Source of the DNA: Methylomagnum ishizawai
Lineage (GTDB): Bacteria; Pseudomonadota; Gammaproteobacteria; Methylococcales; Methylococcaceae
NCBI RefSeq assembly: GCF_900155475.1
Contig: NZ_FXAM01000001.1
Span: 793,501 to 857,500, forward strand
DNA length: 64,000 nt
Direction of reading: 5' to 3'
Of this stretch, positions 34,793 through 44,700 are shown piece by piece. Position numbers and translations under genes: made by a program. Each line of letters begins with the position of its first letter. Position 1 is the first letter of the stretch. The notes under the pieces were generated by a model that was not told where the DNA came from, did not search any database, and saw only the letters and a program-made list of their open reading frames with translations.

Positions 34793-35566
34793 ATGAAGCA
34801 TCCCGTCCGCCTTCCCGGCTTGTCCATCCTGTGCATCGCCCTTGCCGCTTGCGCCAGCGTGCGCGACGGGGCCAACGCGGTCAAGGCCCAGGCCGTCGCC
34901 CCCGCTCCCGACCAGGGCTTCATCTGGCAGCCGGAGCAAGCCTCCCATCGTAACGATTTGCCGTTCCAGAAGGTTTGGATCAAGCCCGGCTTCGACAAGG
35001 GCGGCTATGGCGAATTGGTGGTCGCGCCGGTCAACACCCAGTACATGATGGAGATGGATTGGCTGCACAAGGCCAGTTCGGCCAGTTGGATCGGCGATGT
35101 GAAGAAGGATATCGCCGAACTCGCCGTGTATTTCCATGACCGCTTGGTGAAGGCGTTCAAGGAAGACCCCAACCACCGTTTCATGGTCCTGGAAAATCCC
35201 GCCGACCATAAGCGCCCGGCCCTAAGGCTGGAATTGGCCCTGATCGAGATCGATCCTTCAACCCCCGTCCTGCACGCGTTGTCCTGGGCCGGGCCAATCG
35301 GCACGGGTTCGGCCATGGGTGCGGTGAACCAGCGCCGGGCGGCGTTCGAGGGTCGCCTGCGCGATTTGCAGACCGGCGAGGTGGTCGCGACCTTCGCCGA
35401 CCGCGACATGGCCGATGTCGGGCCGCTGGACCTGACCCGGCTTACTTGGTATGGCCCGGCCAAGGGCATCATGGACCGCTGGGCGCGGCAATTCGTGCAG
35501 ATCGCCAATAAGAAGCCCGGCGAGGCCGTCACCGATCCCGTTCCGTATACCTTGAGGCCGTTCTAA
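34793..35566 (+). CDS. DUF3313-type lipoprotein
   Basis: A 257-residue lipoprotein: signal peptide MKHPVRLPGLSILCIALAAC with the lipobox cysteine at residue 20. The mature part matches the DUF3313 pattern (FQKVWIKPGFDKGGYGELVVAPVNTQYM, later GAVNQRRAAFEGRLRDLQTGEVVATFADRD). Such proteins are outer-membrane-associated with unknown function. A GAGAGGAA ribosome site precedes the ATG. Confidence 0.75.
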   Translation: MKHPVRLPGLSILCIALAACASVRDGANAVKAQAVAPAPDQGFIWQPEQASHRNDLPFQKVWIKPGFDKGGYGELVVAPVNTQYMMEMDWLHKASSASWIGDVKKDIAELAVYFHDRLVKAFKEDPNHRFMVLENPADHKRPALRLELALIEIDPSTPVLHALSWAGPIGTGSAMGAVNQRRAAFEGRLRDLQTGEVVATFADRDMADVGPLDLTRLTWYGPAKGIMDRWARQFVQIANKKPGEAVTDPVPYTLRPF

Positions 35567-35664
35567 AGCATTTTCGGTTGGGTGAAGGCCGGGCCGGTCC
35601 ATCGATGGGCGACCCCCGCGCCGCCCTTGTATCATGGTCCGCCATCACCACGCCCGACACCGCC

Positions 35665-37308
35665 ATGGATACCCATACACCCGCGTCCGCCCTGCTCACC
35701 GTCACCGATCTCCACATCGGTTTCCAACAAGGCCGGGACTACGCTCCCGCCGTGGCCGGCGTCTCCTTCGGGATAGGCCGGGGCGAAAGTTTCGCCCTGG
35801 TCGGCGAATCCGGCTCGGGGAAATCGGTCACGGCCTTGTCGGTGCTGCGCTTGTTGCCGCACAACGGGCGTGTCCGGGGCGGTTCGGTGCGGCTGGGCGA
35901 AACCGATGTGTTCGCCCTGCCCGAATACGCCATGGGCGGGGTGCGTGGACGGCGCATCGGCATCGTGTTCCAAGACCCCATGAGTTCGCTCAACCCGGTC
36001 ATGGCTATCGGGCGGCAACTCGGCGAAACCCTGCGCCTGCACCTGGGCTTGAAGGGCGCGGCTTTGCGCCGCCGCGCCCTGGAACTTTTGGATCAGGTCG
36101 GCCTGCCCGACCCGGCCCGCCATCTGGACGAATACCCGCACCAACTCTCCGGCGGGATGCGCCAACGGGTCATGATCGCCCTGGCCCTGGCCGGGGAACC
36201 CGAACTCCTGATCGCCGACGAACCCACCACCGCCCTGGACGTGACCCTGCAAGCGCAAATCCTGGAGTTGCTCAAGCGCCTGCGCCGGGAACGCGGCATG
36301 GCGCTCTGGCTCATCACCCACGATTTCGGCATCGTCGCCGAACTGGCCGACCGGGTGGCGGTGATGCGCTCGGGCCGGATCGTCGAGCAGGGCGGTCCCG
36401 AATTCTTCCAGCGCCAGAAGCACGACTACAGCCGCGAGCTACTGGCCGCCATGCCCCGGATCGATGCCTGTCTGGATCGGCCCGTCCGCACCGAAACCGG
36501 CCCGGCGCTGTTGGAGGTCGAGGATTTCCGGGTGCATTACCCGATCAAGCGCGGGCTGTTGCAGCGCACGGTGGACCGAGTGCGGGCGGTGGACGGGGTG
36601 TCGTTCCGTCTGGGCCAGGGCGAGACCCTGGCCCTGGTGGGCGAATCGGGTTGCGGCAAGACCACGCTGGGCAAGGGCATCCTCAATCTGATCGAAACCT
36701 CCAGCGGGCGGGTGCGGTTCGAGGGCGCGGAAATCGCGGGGCTGGCGCGGGAAGCGCGGCGCAAACGCTGCGCCGAGATGCAGATCGTGTTCCAAGACCC
36801 TTATTCGTCCATGAATCCGCGCATGGTGGTGGGCGATATCATCGAGGAAGGTTTACGCGCCCAGCGCCCCGAACTCGGGGCCGGGGAACGGCGCGAGCGC
36901 TGCGAGGAGTTGCTGCGGGCGGTGGGTTTACCGGTGGCGGCGCGGCTCCGCTATCCGCACGAGTTTTCCGGGGGCCAGCGCCAGCGCATCTGCATCGCCC
37001 GCGCTCTGGCGGTCGAACCCAAGCTCATCGTCTGCGACGAGCCGACCAGCGCCTTGGATGTCTCGGTACAGGCGCAAATCCTCAAGCTGCTCAAGCAATT
37101 GCGGGAACGGCGCGGCTTGAGCTATCTCTTCATCACCCATGATTTGGCGGTGGTGGCGGAGCTGGCCGACCGGGTGGCGGTGATGCACCGGGGCCGCATC
37201 GTCGAGCTGGGGGAAACCCGCCAGGTGCTATACGAACCGGCCCACGACTACACCCGCAAGCTATTGGCCGCCGTGCCCAAACTGCGCTTGGGCCAAGCCG
37301 CGCGGTAG
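35665..37308 (+). CDS. Fused dipeptide/oligopeptide-type ABC transporter ATPase
   Basis: A 547-residue protein with two complete ATP-binding domains, like YejF or GsiA (a DppD-DppF fusion). Domain 1: Walker A GESGSGKS, signature LSGGMRQRV, Walker [13 protein letters not shown]. Domain 2: Walker [10 protein letters not shown], signature FSGGQRQRI, Walker [13 protein letters not shown]. It would energise import of peptides or similar substrates. No permease or binding protein of this class is next to it. The ATG at 35665 ([20 protein letters not shown]) was chosen from domain position; the frame is open to 35578. Confidence 0.92.
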   Translation: MDTHTPASALLTVTDLHIGFQQGRDYAPAVAGVSFGIGRGESFALVGESGSGKSVTALSVLRLLPHNGRVRGGSVRLGETDVFALPEYAMGGVRGRRIGIVFQDPMSSLNPVMAIGRQLGETLRLHLGLKGAALRRRALELLDQVGLPDPARHLDEYPHQLSGGMRQRVMIALALAGEPELLIADEPTTALDVTLQAQILELLKRLRRERGMALWLITHDFGIVAELADRVAVMRSGRIVEQGGPEFFQRQKHDYSRELLAAMPRIDACLDRPVRTETGPALLEVEDFRVHYPIKRGLLQRTVDRVRAVDGVSFRLGQGETLALVGESGCGKTTLGKGILNLIETSSGRVRFEGAEIAGLAREARRKRCAEMQIVFQDPYSSMNPRMVVGDIIEEGLRAQRPELGAGERRERCEELLRAVGLPVAARLRYPHEFSGGQRQRICIARALAVEPKLIVCDEPTSALDVSVQAQILKLLKQLRERRGLSYLFITHDLAVVAELADRVAVMHRGRIVELGETRQVLYEPAHDYTRKLLAAVPKLRLGQAAR

Positions 37309-37320
37309 CGGGTGGGGCCG

Positions 37321-37983
37321 TCAACGCCCGCCCCGCTCTGCCAAGGCGTCGCGCAGGATTTCCCGGATCGCTGCTGGAACGCCCGGTGCCGCCGCCCCGG
37401 CCTGGAATCCGGCCCGTAGCGCCCGGTCGCGTTTAGACCCCGTTTCGTCATGGGCGAGGAACCCGCCGAGGCTGCCCACCGCCGCCATCCCCACCGTGAT
37501 ATCCGGGTCTTGCAGCGCCGCGAACAGCGCGTCCAAGGTGGCTGGATTGGGTTTGCGGACATGGCCCAGGCTGCGGGCGGCGGCGGCGCGGACTTCGGCT
37601 GCGGGGTCGCCGGCCAGCGCCTGGACCAGGGCGGTTTCCGCCGCCCGGTTGGCGTAGGCGGCGAGTTGCTCGGCGGCGTCGGCACGGCGTCCTGGGTCGA
37701 TATCCCCGAGCCGGGCCAGGGCCGAGTCGCGTTGCCGCCCGGTGGGGGTTTCGTCTTCCCCGGCGGGGAGCGCGGGGCGCGGCGCTATGGAGGATGGGCC
37801 GGGCATCTGGGGAGCCACGGGCCGGGGAGATACCTGGGGCGGTGGGGTATCGGCAGGGCCCTGAGGCGTTTCCGGGGGAGGGCGATTCCCGGATGGCGCG
37901 ATGGTTTCATGGAAGGTAAATACTATTATGGCGAAACCGGCGATCCAGGCGGCGGCGATAATTTTGTTGCGGTAATTGGACAT
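37321..37983 (-). CDS. Membrane-anchored HEAT-repeat protein A
   Basis: A 220-residue protein with an N-terminal signal anchor (IIAAAWIAGFAIIVFTF), a Pro-rich linker, and HEAT/PBS-lyase-like helical repeats (RADAAEQLAAYANRAAETALVQALAGDPAAEVRAAAA onward). It ends IREILRDALAERGG. Likely a periplasm-exposed protein-binding scaffold. It is one of three related proteins within 3 kb; the C-terminal pattern (GSKRDRALRAGFQ...IREILRDAL) parallels protein C at 39.7 kb. Confidence 0.7.
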   Translation of the reverse strand: MSNYRNKIIAAAWIAGFAIIVFTFHETIAPSGNRPPPETPQGPADTPPPQVSPRPVAPQMPGPSSIAPRPALPAGEDETPTGRQRDSALARLGDIDPGRRADAAEQLAAYANRAAETALVQALAGDPAAEVRAAAARSLGHVRKPNPATLDALFAALQDPDITVGMAAVGSLGGFLAHDETGSKRDRALRAGFQAGAAAPGVPAAIREILRDALAERGGR

Positions 37984-38175
37984 GACGGTGGTTTATCGTG
38001 GATTCAGAGGGATGGGGTTTGGAAGCCATGGACGCGGGGCGGCGGGGTTTTATGGGCTTGTCCAAAAAACTGGGCGGATTCCCTTGAAATCCGAATCGCC
38101 GCTTGGATAATTGCCCGGTCGATTCTACGGGGTCGACCCGCGTCTTAATGGGCTTAGAAGAATTGGAGTGGACCT

Positions 38176-39003
38176 ATGCATAAGAAGATACTCGACGGCG
38201 TTATCGCCGCGTTATTGGCCGTTTCGGCTTCCGGGGTTTGGGCCAAGTGCAACGATGTTTCCGACACCGACCTGGAAAATGCTATCGCGGCGGCGGCTAA
38301 GGCCAAAACCGGCGGCTATGGCTTGAAAATGTGGATCACTTGGGTCGATGAAACCGGCATGGTTTGCCGGGTTGAAACCAATGGCAGGGAAGGTCCCTTC
38401 GCGGGCAACCGGGAATGGTTGGGCAGCCGGGTGATCTCGGCCCAGAAAGCCTTCACCGCCAACGCCTTCAGCTTGGACGGCTACGCCATTTCCACCGCCA
38501 ACCTCTACACCCCGGTGCAGCCGGGCGGTAGCCTCTACGGCCTGCAAGCGAGCAACCCGGTCGATGCCAGCCAAGCCTATTTGGGTTCCCCCAAGCTGTA
38601 CGGCACCGAGAACGACCCGTTGGTCGGCAAGCGTATCGGCGGTATCAACGTCTTCGGCGGTGGTTTGGCGCTGTACAAGGATGGCAAGAAGATCGGGGCC
38701 ATCGGCGTATCCGGCGATACCTCCTGCCGCGACCACGCTTTCGCATGGCAGGTGCGCGGGGCTTTGAACGCGCATCCGGGCGCGGGCACCGTGGGTATCA
38801 CCACCTTCAACTACGGCGCGGACGGCACCGTGTACAGCGCGGCCCAGGGCAACCTGCTGCCCAATGCCGCGGTGGGCGACGAACTGGTCATGGGGAGCGG
38901 TACCGGCGGGCCTAGCACCTACTGGAGCGCCTGGGCGCACCCGATGTGCCCGAACTCCTTGCCCTTCGCCAACGCGGGCAACGGCACCTTGATGGCTCCC
39001 TGA
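38176..39003 (+). CDS. Exported GlcG/HbpS-family (heme-binding-like) protein
   Basis: A 275-residue protein with a cleavable signal peptide (ending VWAKC). The GlcG/HbpS-type fold is recognised by SRVISAQKAFTANAFS and VGKRIGGINVFGGGLALYKDGKKIGAIGVSGDTSCRDHAFA. Family members bind heme or small molecules; the specific ligand here is unknown. A GGAGTGG ribosome site precedes the ATG. It is flanked by HEAT-repeat proteins and followed by a strong terminator. Confidence 0.8.
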   Translation: MHKKILDGVIAALLAVSASGVWAKCNDVSDTDLENAIAAAAKAKTGGYGLKMWITWVDETGMVCRVETNGREGPFAGNREWLGSRVISAQKAFTANAFSLDGYAISTANLYTPVQPGGSLYGLQASNPVDASQAYLGSPKLYGTENDPLVGKRIGGINVFGGGLALYKDGKKIGAIGVSGDTSCRDHAFAWQVRGALNAHPGAGTVGITTFNYGADGTVYSAAQGNLLPNAAVGDELVMGSGTGGPSTYWSAWAHPMCPNSLPFANAGNGTLMAP

Positions 39004-39035
39004 TACGGGGCGGTCCGGGTTGGCCACAAGGCCGG

Positions 39036-39062
39036 AAGCGGGCGGTCGCGCCCGCTTTTTTA
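39036..39062 (+). terminator. Intrinsic terminator after GlcG-like gene
   Basis: A perfect 9-bp stem (AAGCGGGCG with CGCCCGCTT), loop GTCG, followed by a T-run, 33 bp after the stop codon. Confidence 0.85.
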
Positions 39063-39079
39063 ATGCCTACGCAATGCTT

Positions 39080-39685
39080 ATGCCGAACAAATCCTTGCCT
39101 ACCCTGGTTTTGGCGGGCCTGCTCGCGGCCTGCGCCACCGACCGCCGGAGCCCGCTCCCCGCCGGTCCGCCCGCGCCGCCCGACCTCGCGGCCCTGGCCG
39201 CCGGATTGGGCGCGGGCCTTGCGCCCACGCCCGGCCAAGCCGCCGAACAGCGGCGCTTGGTAGATGCCCAGGTGGCCGCGGCTTCCCATTTGCTGGACAG
39301 CCCGGAGGCCGAAGCGCAGATCGCCGGGGCGGAGCAATTGGCGGCCTATCCCACGCCGGAAGCCGAGCGGGCGCTGCTGCGGTTCCTGGACGCGCCGCGC
39401 CGGGCCGAGGCCCAGGTCGCGGCGCTGCGGGCGCTGATGGCGTTCAAGGAGCCGGAAGCGGCCACGGTCGCCCTGCTGCTGAAGGCGGTGGAATGGCGCG
39501 GGGCGGGGGTTCAGGCGGCGGCGCTGGCCAGCCTGTCGGCCTACCTCGACCATCTCGACCCCGGCTCGGCGCGGTTCCGGGAGGTGTATCGGGGGCTTGA
39601 GGGTGCGGCGCGGTCAAAGCGGGTGGAACCGGCGGTCCGGCAGGGGATCAAGGACATGCTGGCCGGGTTCCCGCCCCTGGGCTGA
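39080..39685 (+). CDS. HEAT-repeat lipoprotein B
   Basis: A 201-residue lipoprotein: signal peptide MPNKSLPTLVLAGLLAAC (lipobox LAAC), short Pro/Ala linker, then alpha-helical repeats (AGAEQLAAYPTPEAERALLRFL, AQVAALRALMAFKEPEAATV, GVQAAALASLSAYLDHLD). The region GSARFREVYRGLEG...VRQGIKDMLAGF aligns with the ends of the two neighbouring HEAT proteins. The ATG at 39080 was chosen because it begins the signal peptide; an ATG two codons earlier is possible. Confidence 0.65.
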   Translation: MPNKSLPTLVLAGLLAACATDRRSPLPAGPPAPPDLAALAAGLGAGLAPTPGQAAEQRRLVDAQVAAASHLLDSPEAEAQIAGAEQLAAYPTPEAERALLRFLDAPRRAEAQVAALRALMAFKEPEAATVALLLKAVEWRGAGVQAAALASLSAYLDHLDPGSARFREVYRGLEGAARSKRVEPAVRQGIKDMLAGFPPLG

Positions 39686-39700
39686 GGGGCGGGCCGGGAC

Positions 39701-40381
39701 TCAGTGGGTGGCCTGTTCCGCCTGGTCTTGCAGGATATCGTGGATGGCTTCCCGGATATCCTTGGGCGTGCCCCGGTTGTCCATCTTGGCCCGGAGGCCG
39801 GCGTCGAGTTGGCGGTAGCGCTTGGAGCCTTCGTCGGTGGCGGCGAGGTAATCCTCCAGGGAAGACAGGGCGCTGGCCCGGACCTCCTCGTTTTGATCCT
39901 CCAGCGCGGCCATCAGGGCGGCGACGGTGTCGTCCGAGGGTTGTTCCACATAGCCGAGGCTTTGCGCCGCCGCATTGCGGACATCGGCCTCCGGGTCGCT
40001 ATTCAGCACCTGGGCCAGGGCCAGCTCGGTTTCCTCGCTGGGATAGGCCCCCAAAATCTCGGCCCCTTCCAGGCGTTGCGCCGGATCGGGGCTACCGAGC
40101 TGGGCCAGGGCGGCGTCCATTTCCTCTTGTTCGGTCCGGTCTTCTTCCTCTTCCGCGGCGGGCGTGGCCTGGGGCGGTGGCGGGACCGGACGCGCCGTGG
40201 ACGGCGGCGGGATCGGGCGCGGCGTGGGTTGCGCCATGGAGGGTTTGGGCGGGGTCGGCGCGGCTTCGGGGGTCGGGACGGGTTCCGGCATGGGCGGGAA
40301 CAGCGTGTCCACGAGGTACCACGATGCGGCGGCGAAGGACAATATCACCAGGATAAGCAGGCTGATTCTTTGGAACGACAT
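39701..40381 (-). CDS. Membrane-anchored HEAT-repeat protein C
   Basis: A 226-residue protein with an N-terminal anchor helix (ISLLILVILSFAAASWYLV), a long Pro-rich linker with acidic EEEED, and HEAT repeats (LEGAEILGAYPSEETELALAQVL, DVRNAAAQSLGYVEQPSDDTV, EVRASALSSLEDYLAATDE). It ends DIREAIHDILQDQAEQ. The plan (anchor, Pro-rich spacer, about three HEAT repeats, IRE-type C-terminus) matches protein A at 37.3 kb, implying tandem duplication and divergence. Confidence 0.7.
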   Translation of the reverse strand: MSFQRISLLILVILSFAAASWYLVDTLFPPMPEPVPTPEAAPTPPKPSMAQPTPRPIPPPSTARPVPPPPQATPAAEEEEDRTEQEEMDAALAQLGSPDPAQRLEGAEILGAYPSEETELALAQVLNSDPEADVRNAAAQSLGYVEQPSDDTVAALMAALEDQNEEVRASALSSLEDYLAATDEGSKRYRQLDAGLRAKMDNRGTPKDIREAIHDILQDQAEQATH

Positions 40382-40477
40382 GGGCGGTCGGCGGGTGCTG
40401 GGGGAAGGTAGGGGGCGGCTCGGCGCCTGTTGCCATAGTCTAGCAATTTATGGGGCACGGCTATCGGTAGGGTTCCG

Positions 40478-41461
40478 CTATGGGCCGGGCGGGGTCCAGA
40501 ACACGCCCGCCGGTAGCGTGCCGCCCACCGCCGGGGACGCGCCGCCCGCGACCTCGCCCAGCCGCCGGTAAATCTCCCCGGCGGCTTGGATTTCCTGGGG
40601 GCCGAAGCCCACGACCCGGCCCGCGCAATAATCCCGCCGCAGGGCGTCCTGGACCTTGGGGTCGGTTTCCTGGGTCAGCGGGACGATCTTATGCCACGCG
40701 GCGTCGGATTCGCACAGGCGGCGCTGGGCCTCCGTGGCCATTTTCAGGAAGGCGTCCAAAGGGGCGGGATGGGCCTTGGCCCAGCGTTCGTGGAAGATAT
40801 AGCCCAAGGCCGGCACCGGCACCTCCACCCCCAAGCCTTTCAATAGGCTGTGCCCGTCCAGGACCCGCCGGTAGCCCTGGGCTTCCAGCTTGGCGGCCGG
40901 GTTCCAATAGTTCAGCACGGCGTCGAGCCGGCCTTGTTCCAATTGCTGGTTCAGCAGCGGCGGGGCACCGAAGGTTTTTTCGACCACCCGGTCCAGGTCC
41001 AGCCCGTCGCGTTGCCGGGCCAGGGCGCGTAGCAGCAGCCAGTTCTTATCCAGACCGCCGCCGGCGATGCCGAGCTTCTTGCCCTTGAGGTCGGCGATGC
41101 CCTGGATCGGCGAGCCGGCCGGGACCATCAGGGCGCCATGGCTGGTGGAGTAGGGCGCGAAGCTGAAATCGGCCCCTTGCCCGCGCTGCTGGGCGACCCA
41201 AATCCAATCCCCCACGATCATATCCACGCCACCGCCTTGCAGGGCGATCCTGCCCGCCTCGGCGCTGGCGAGCGGGGTGGGTTCGAGCCGGACGCCCCGG
41301 CCCTGGTCCAGTCCTTCGCTTTGGATCGTGGCAAGTTCCCAGTTCAAGGTGCCGAAGGCCAGCACGCCGATGCGGAGGGTCTCGGGCGGGGCTTCGGCCA
41401 GGGCGGGCCGGGCCAGTCCGAGCAGCAGGAGCAGGGCGGGGAGGATGCGGGGGCGGTGCAT
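40478..41461 (-). CDS. NMT1/SsuA-like periplasmic substrate-binding protein
   Basis: A 327-residue exported protein (signal peptide ending ARPALAEA) of the NitT/TauT/SsuA-type binding-protein class: RIGVLAFGTLNWELATI, LASAEAGRIALQGGGVDMIVGDWIW, and PIQGIADLKGKKLGIAGGG. Ligand unknown; such proteins bind sulfonates, nitrate, pyrimidines or related small molecules. No ABC permease or ATPase of this class is adjacent, so it is an orphan or works with a distant system. Confidence 0.8.
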   Translation of the reverse strand: MHRPRILPALLLLLGLARPALAEAPPETLRIGVLAFGTLNWELATIQSEGLDQGRGVRLEPTPLASAEAGRIALQGGGVDMIVGDWIWVAQQRGQGADFSFAPYSTSHGALMVPAGSPIQGIADLKGKKLGIAGGGLDKNWLLLRALARQRDGLDLDRVVEKTFGAPPLLNQQLEQGRLDAVLNYWNPAAKLEAQGYRRVLDGHSLLKGLGVEVPVPALGYIFHERWAKAHPAPLDAFLKMATEAQRRLCESDAAWHKIVPLTQETDPKVQDALRRDYCAGRVVGFGPQEIQAAGEIYRRLGEVAGGASPAVGGTLPAGVFWTPPGP

Positions 41462-41609
41462 GGTCGGGGAAACCGGAAGTGGATGGAAGCCTTATTGTAA
41501 GCCGGGGTGGGGGATAAACCACTAGGACATGATGCGCCTTGCGTCCGGCCCGGTTTTTTTTGGCCAAATTCCTGGGATATTTGATAGAATTTGATAATCA
41601 CCGGCCTGA

Positions 41610-41698
41610 CCATCCATTTGGGGCACGAGAGGGGTGTCCCAACGGATGGAAGCATGCTCCGTGGTGTCGGCGGTTTTACCGCGATCCATCCACCACGG
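41610..41698 (+). promoter_or_regulatory. Candidate structured RNA leader of hybrid histidine kinase
   Basis: The 310-bp gap upstream of the kinase contains nested inverted repeats. First hairpin: CCATCC (41610-41615) with GGATGG (41644-41649), enclosing TTGGGGCAC with GTGTCCCAA. Second: CCGTGGTG (41659-41666) with CACCACGG (41691-41698), enclosing GCGGT-TTT-ACCGC. A second CCATCC (41686-41691) could compete for GGATGG, giving two exclusive folds. This resembles a riboswitch-like or attenuator leader, but no known RNA family is recognised. Confidence 0.4.
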
Positions 41699-41771
41699 GC
41701 CGGGCCGGACACGCCGACCATCTACGCCATTTTCCTGGTTTTCAATGCCTATTTTGCCTAGCGAGGGGACT

Positions 41772-44700
41772 ATGCACACGGCGCGGCCATCCAAGGGCCG
41801 GTTTCCCGCCGACAGCCACGGGCCGTTGCTGGCGGGGTTTTTGGTCTTGCTCGTGGTGTTGGGCTTGGGCGGCGTGGCCGGGGTGGCGTTCTACCATGAC
41901 CAGGTCGGGCAGTTGCGGCAAAAGGTCGAGACCGAACTCAACACGCTCGGAACCTTGAAGGTGGAAGCGCTGAGCGCTTGGCGGGCCCAGCAACTCGGCA
42001 ACGCGGGCACGCTGATGGACGATCCGTTCTTGATCGCGGCCCTGACCCGTTGGCGTGCCGCGCCCAAGCCGGAACTGGGGCGGCAAGTCCTCGCCAAGTT
42101 CCAGAGCCTCGGGCGGCGCCATGGCTACCGGGATGTGTTGTTCGTGGCCCCGGATGGGCGGGTCGGCCCGAGCCTCACCGGCGTCACCGACACCGGGGGG
42201 GACAGGGACCGCAGCTTTGTCGAACTGGCCCTGCGCGAACACCGCCCCATCCTCACCGAACTGCACTACGATCCCAACCATGGCTTCCCGCATTTGGGGC
42301 TCATCGCGCCGCTGTTCGACCAGGACCGGCCGGTCGGGGCGCTCGAACTGATCATCGATGCCCGTCAATCGCTCTATCCCTTGCTGTTGTCCGCGCCTAT
42401 CGCCAGCGCCACCCTGGAGAGTTTCCTGGTCCGGCGCGACCGGGGCGGGGCTTTGGTGCTGAGCCCGCTCCGGCACCGCGCCGAGGCCGAATTGGATTTC
42501 CATATGCCCTCCCAGCAGAACTGGCTACCTTCGGTGCGGGCGGTACGGGGACAGGTCGGCGTGGTCTACACGCGGAATTACCGGGGCCGGGAGGTGGCGG
42601 CCCTGTTGTCGCCGGTGCCGGAGTCGTCCTGGTTCCTGATCACCCAGATCGACACCGCCGAGGCCTTGGCGGAAGGGCGCCAGCGCGTCGCTGCCAGCCT
42701 GGGGATGTCGGTGCTGGGCGCGGGCTTGCTGGCCGTCTCGCTCTGGGGGCTGTGGTCGCGGCAAAAACGGGCCGAATACCAAGCCCTGTACGAGGCCGAG
42801 GCGGCCCGCCGCGCCAGCGAGGAGCGCTATGCCCTGGTGGTCCGTGGCATCAACGATGGGATTTGGGATTGGAACCTCGAAACCCACACGGCCTATATTT
42901 CCCCGCGTTGGAAGGCCATCCTGGGGTTCGCCCCGGACGAACTGCCGGACGCCGAGGCCAGCTTTTTCGAGCGACTGCACCCGGACGACCGGGTCGGCGT
43001 CCAGGAAGCCGTCCACCGCCATCTGGAGGCGGGCGAACCCTACAAGGCCGAATTCCGCCTCCGGCACAAGGATGGCGAATACCGTTGGGTGTTGTCGCGG
43101 GGCGAGGCCCTGCGCGACGCCGAGGGACGGCCCCTGCGCTTGTTGGGGGCGATCACCGATATCACCGAGCGCAAGCGCACCGAGCGGCAATTGCGCGAGG
43201 AGGTGGAGGCCCGCCGTAAGCGCGAGGTCGAGGTCGAGTCGCTCAACCGCCTGTACGCGGCGCTGGGCCAACTCAACCAGGCGCTGCTGCTCAGCCGGAC
43301 GCGGGACGAGATTTTCGGGGAGGTCTGCCGCATCCTGGTGGATACCGGCCAAATCGCCATGGCCTGGGTGGGCTGGCTCGACCTCCCGACCCGGATCGTG
43401 GTGCCGGTGGCCGCGGTGGGCGACGACACCGGCTATCTGGACAGCGTCGCGATCCGGGTCGGGGACGCCTGCCCGGAAAGCCGGGGTCCGACCGGCATCG
43501 CGATCCGGGAGGACCGCATCCAGATTTGCCAGGAGTTTTTCCAGGACGAGAGTACCCGGCCCTGGCGGGCGGCGGCGGCGCGGGCCGGTTGGGTGGCCTC
43601 GGCCAGCCTGCCCATCCATTGGAACGGGCGGGTCGGCGGGGCCTTGACCCTGTACGCCCGCCAGCCGGGGGTGTTCGATGGCGGGGTGGCGGCCCTGTTG
43701 GAACGGGCGGCGGCCAATATTTCCTTCGCCCTGGAAACCTTGGACCGGGAGGAGCGGCGGCGGCGGGCCGAGGCCGGTTTGGCGCGGGCGGCGGATCGTT
43801 ACGCCCGGATGCTGGCCACCACCAACGACGGTTTCTGGGTGGTTGACGCGGGCACCGGGCTGCTGCTGGACGTGAACGAAGCCGCCATCAGGATGAGCGG
43901 CTATGCGCGGGAGGAGTTGCTGGCGATGCGGGTGGTCGATTTGGATATTGAGTACGCCGAGGCGGGCCGGGGTGCCTGCGCCCACACGGGGGGGTGGGAG
44001 GTGTTCGAGACCCGGCACCGCACCAAGTCGGGCCAAATCGTCGATGTGGAAATGAGCGTGATGCCGGAGGCCGATTCCCAGACCCTGCTGGCCTTCCTGC
44101 GCGATATCACCGGGCGCAAGCGCGCCGAGCGCGAAATCCTGGCGCTGAACGCCGACCTGGAGGCGCGGGTCGCGGCGCGTACCGCCGAACTGGCCAAGGC
44201 CAGCCAGGAGGCCGAGGCCGCCAGCCGGGCCAAAAGCATGTTCCTCGCCAACATGAGCCACGAAATCCGCACGCCCATGAACGCCATCCTGGGTTTCACC
44301 TATCTGTTGCAGCGCGAGTTGTCCGACCCCACCCACCTGGACAAGCTCGGCAAGATCGATAGCTCGGCCAAGCATCTCCTGGGGATCATCAACGATATCC
44401 TCGACCTCTCCAAGATCGAGGCCGAGCATCTGATATTGGAGGCCATCCCCATCAACGTGTTCTCCATCACCGAACACGCCTACGCCATGGTGGCCGAACG
44501 CGCCGGGCAGAAACACCTGCTGCTGGTCAAGGAGATCGACCCGTGCTTGTTGGACCTGCCCTTGCTGGGCGATCCACTGCGCCTGGGCCAAATCCTGCTG
44601 AACTACCTGAGCAACGCCGTCAAGTTCACCGAGCAGGGCGGCATCACCCTCCGGGCCGGGGTGATCGAGGAGGACGCGGATTCGGCCCTGTTGATCTTCG

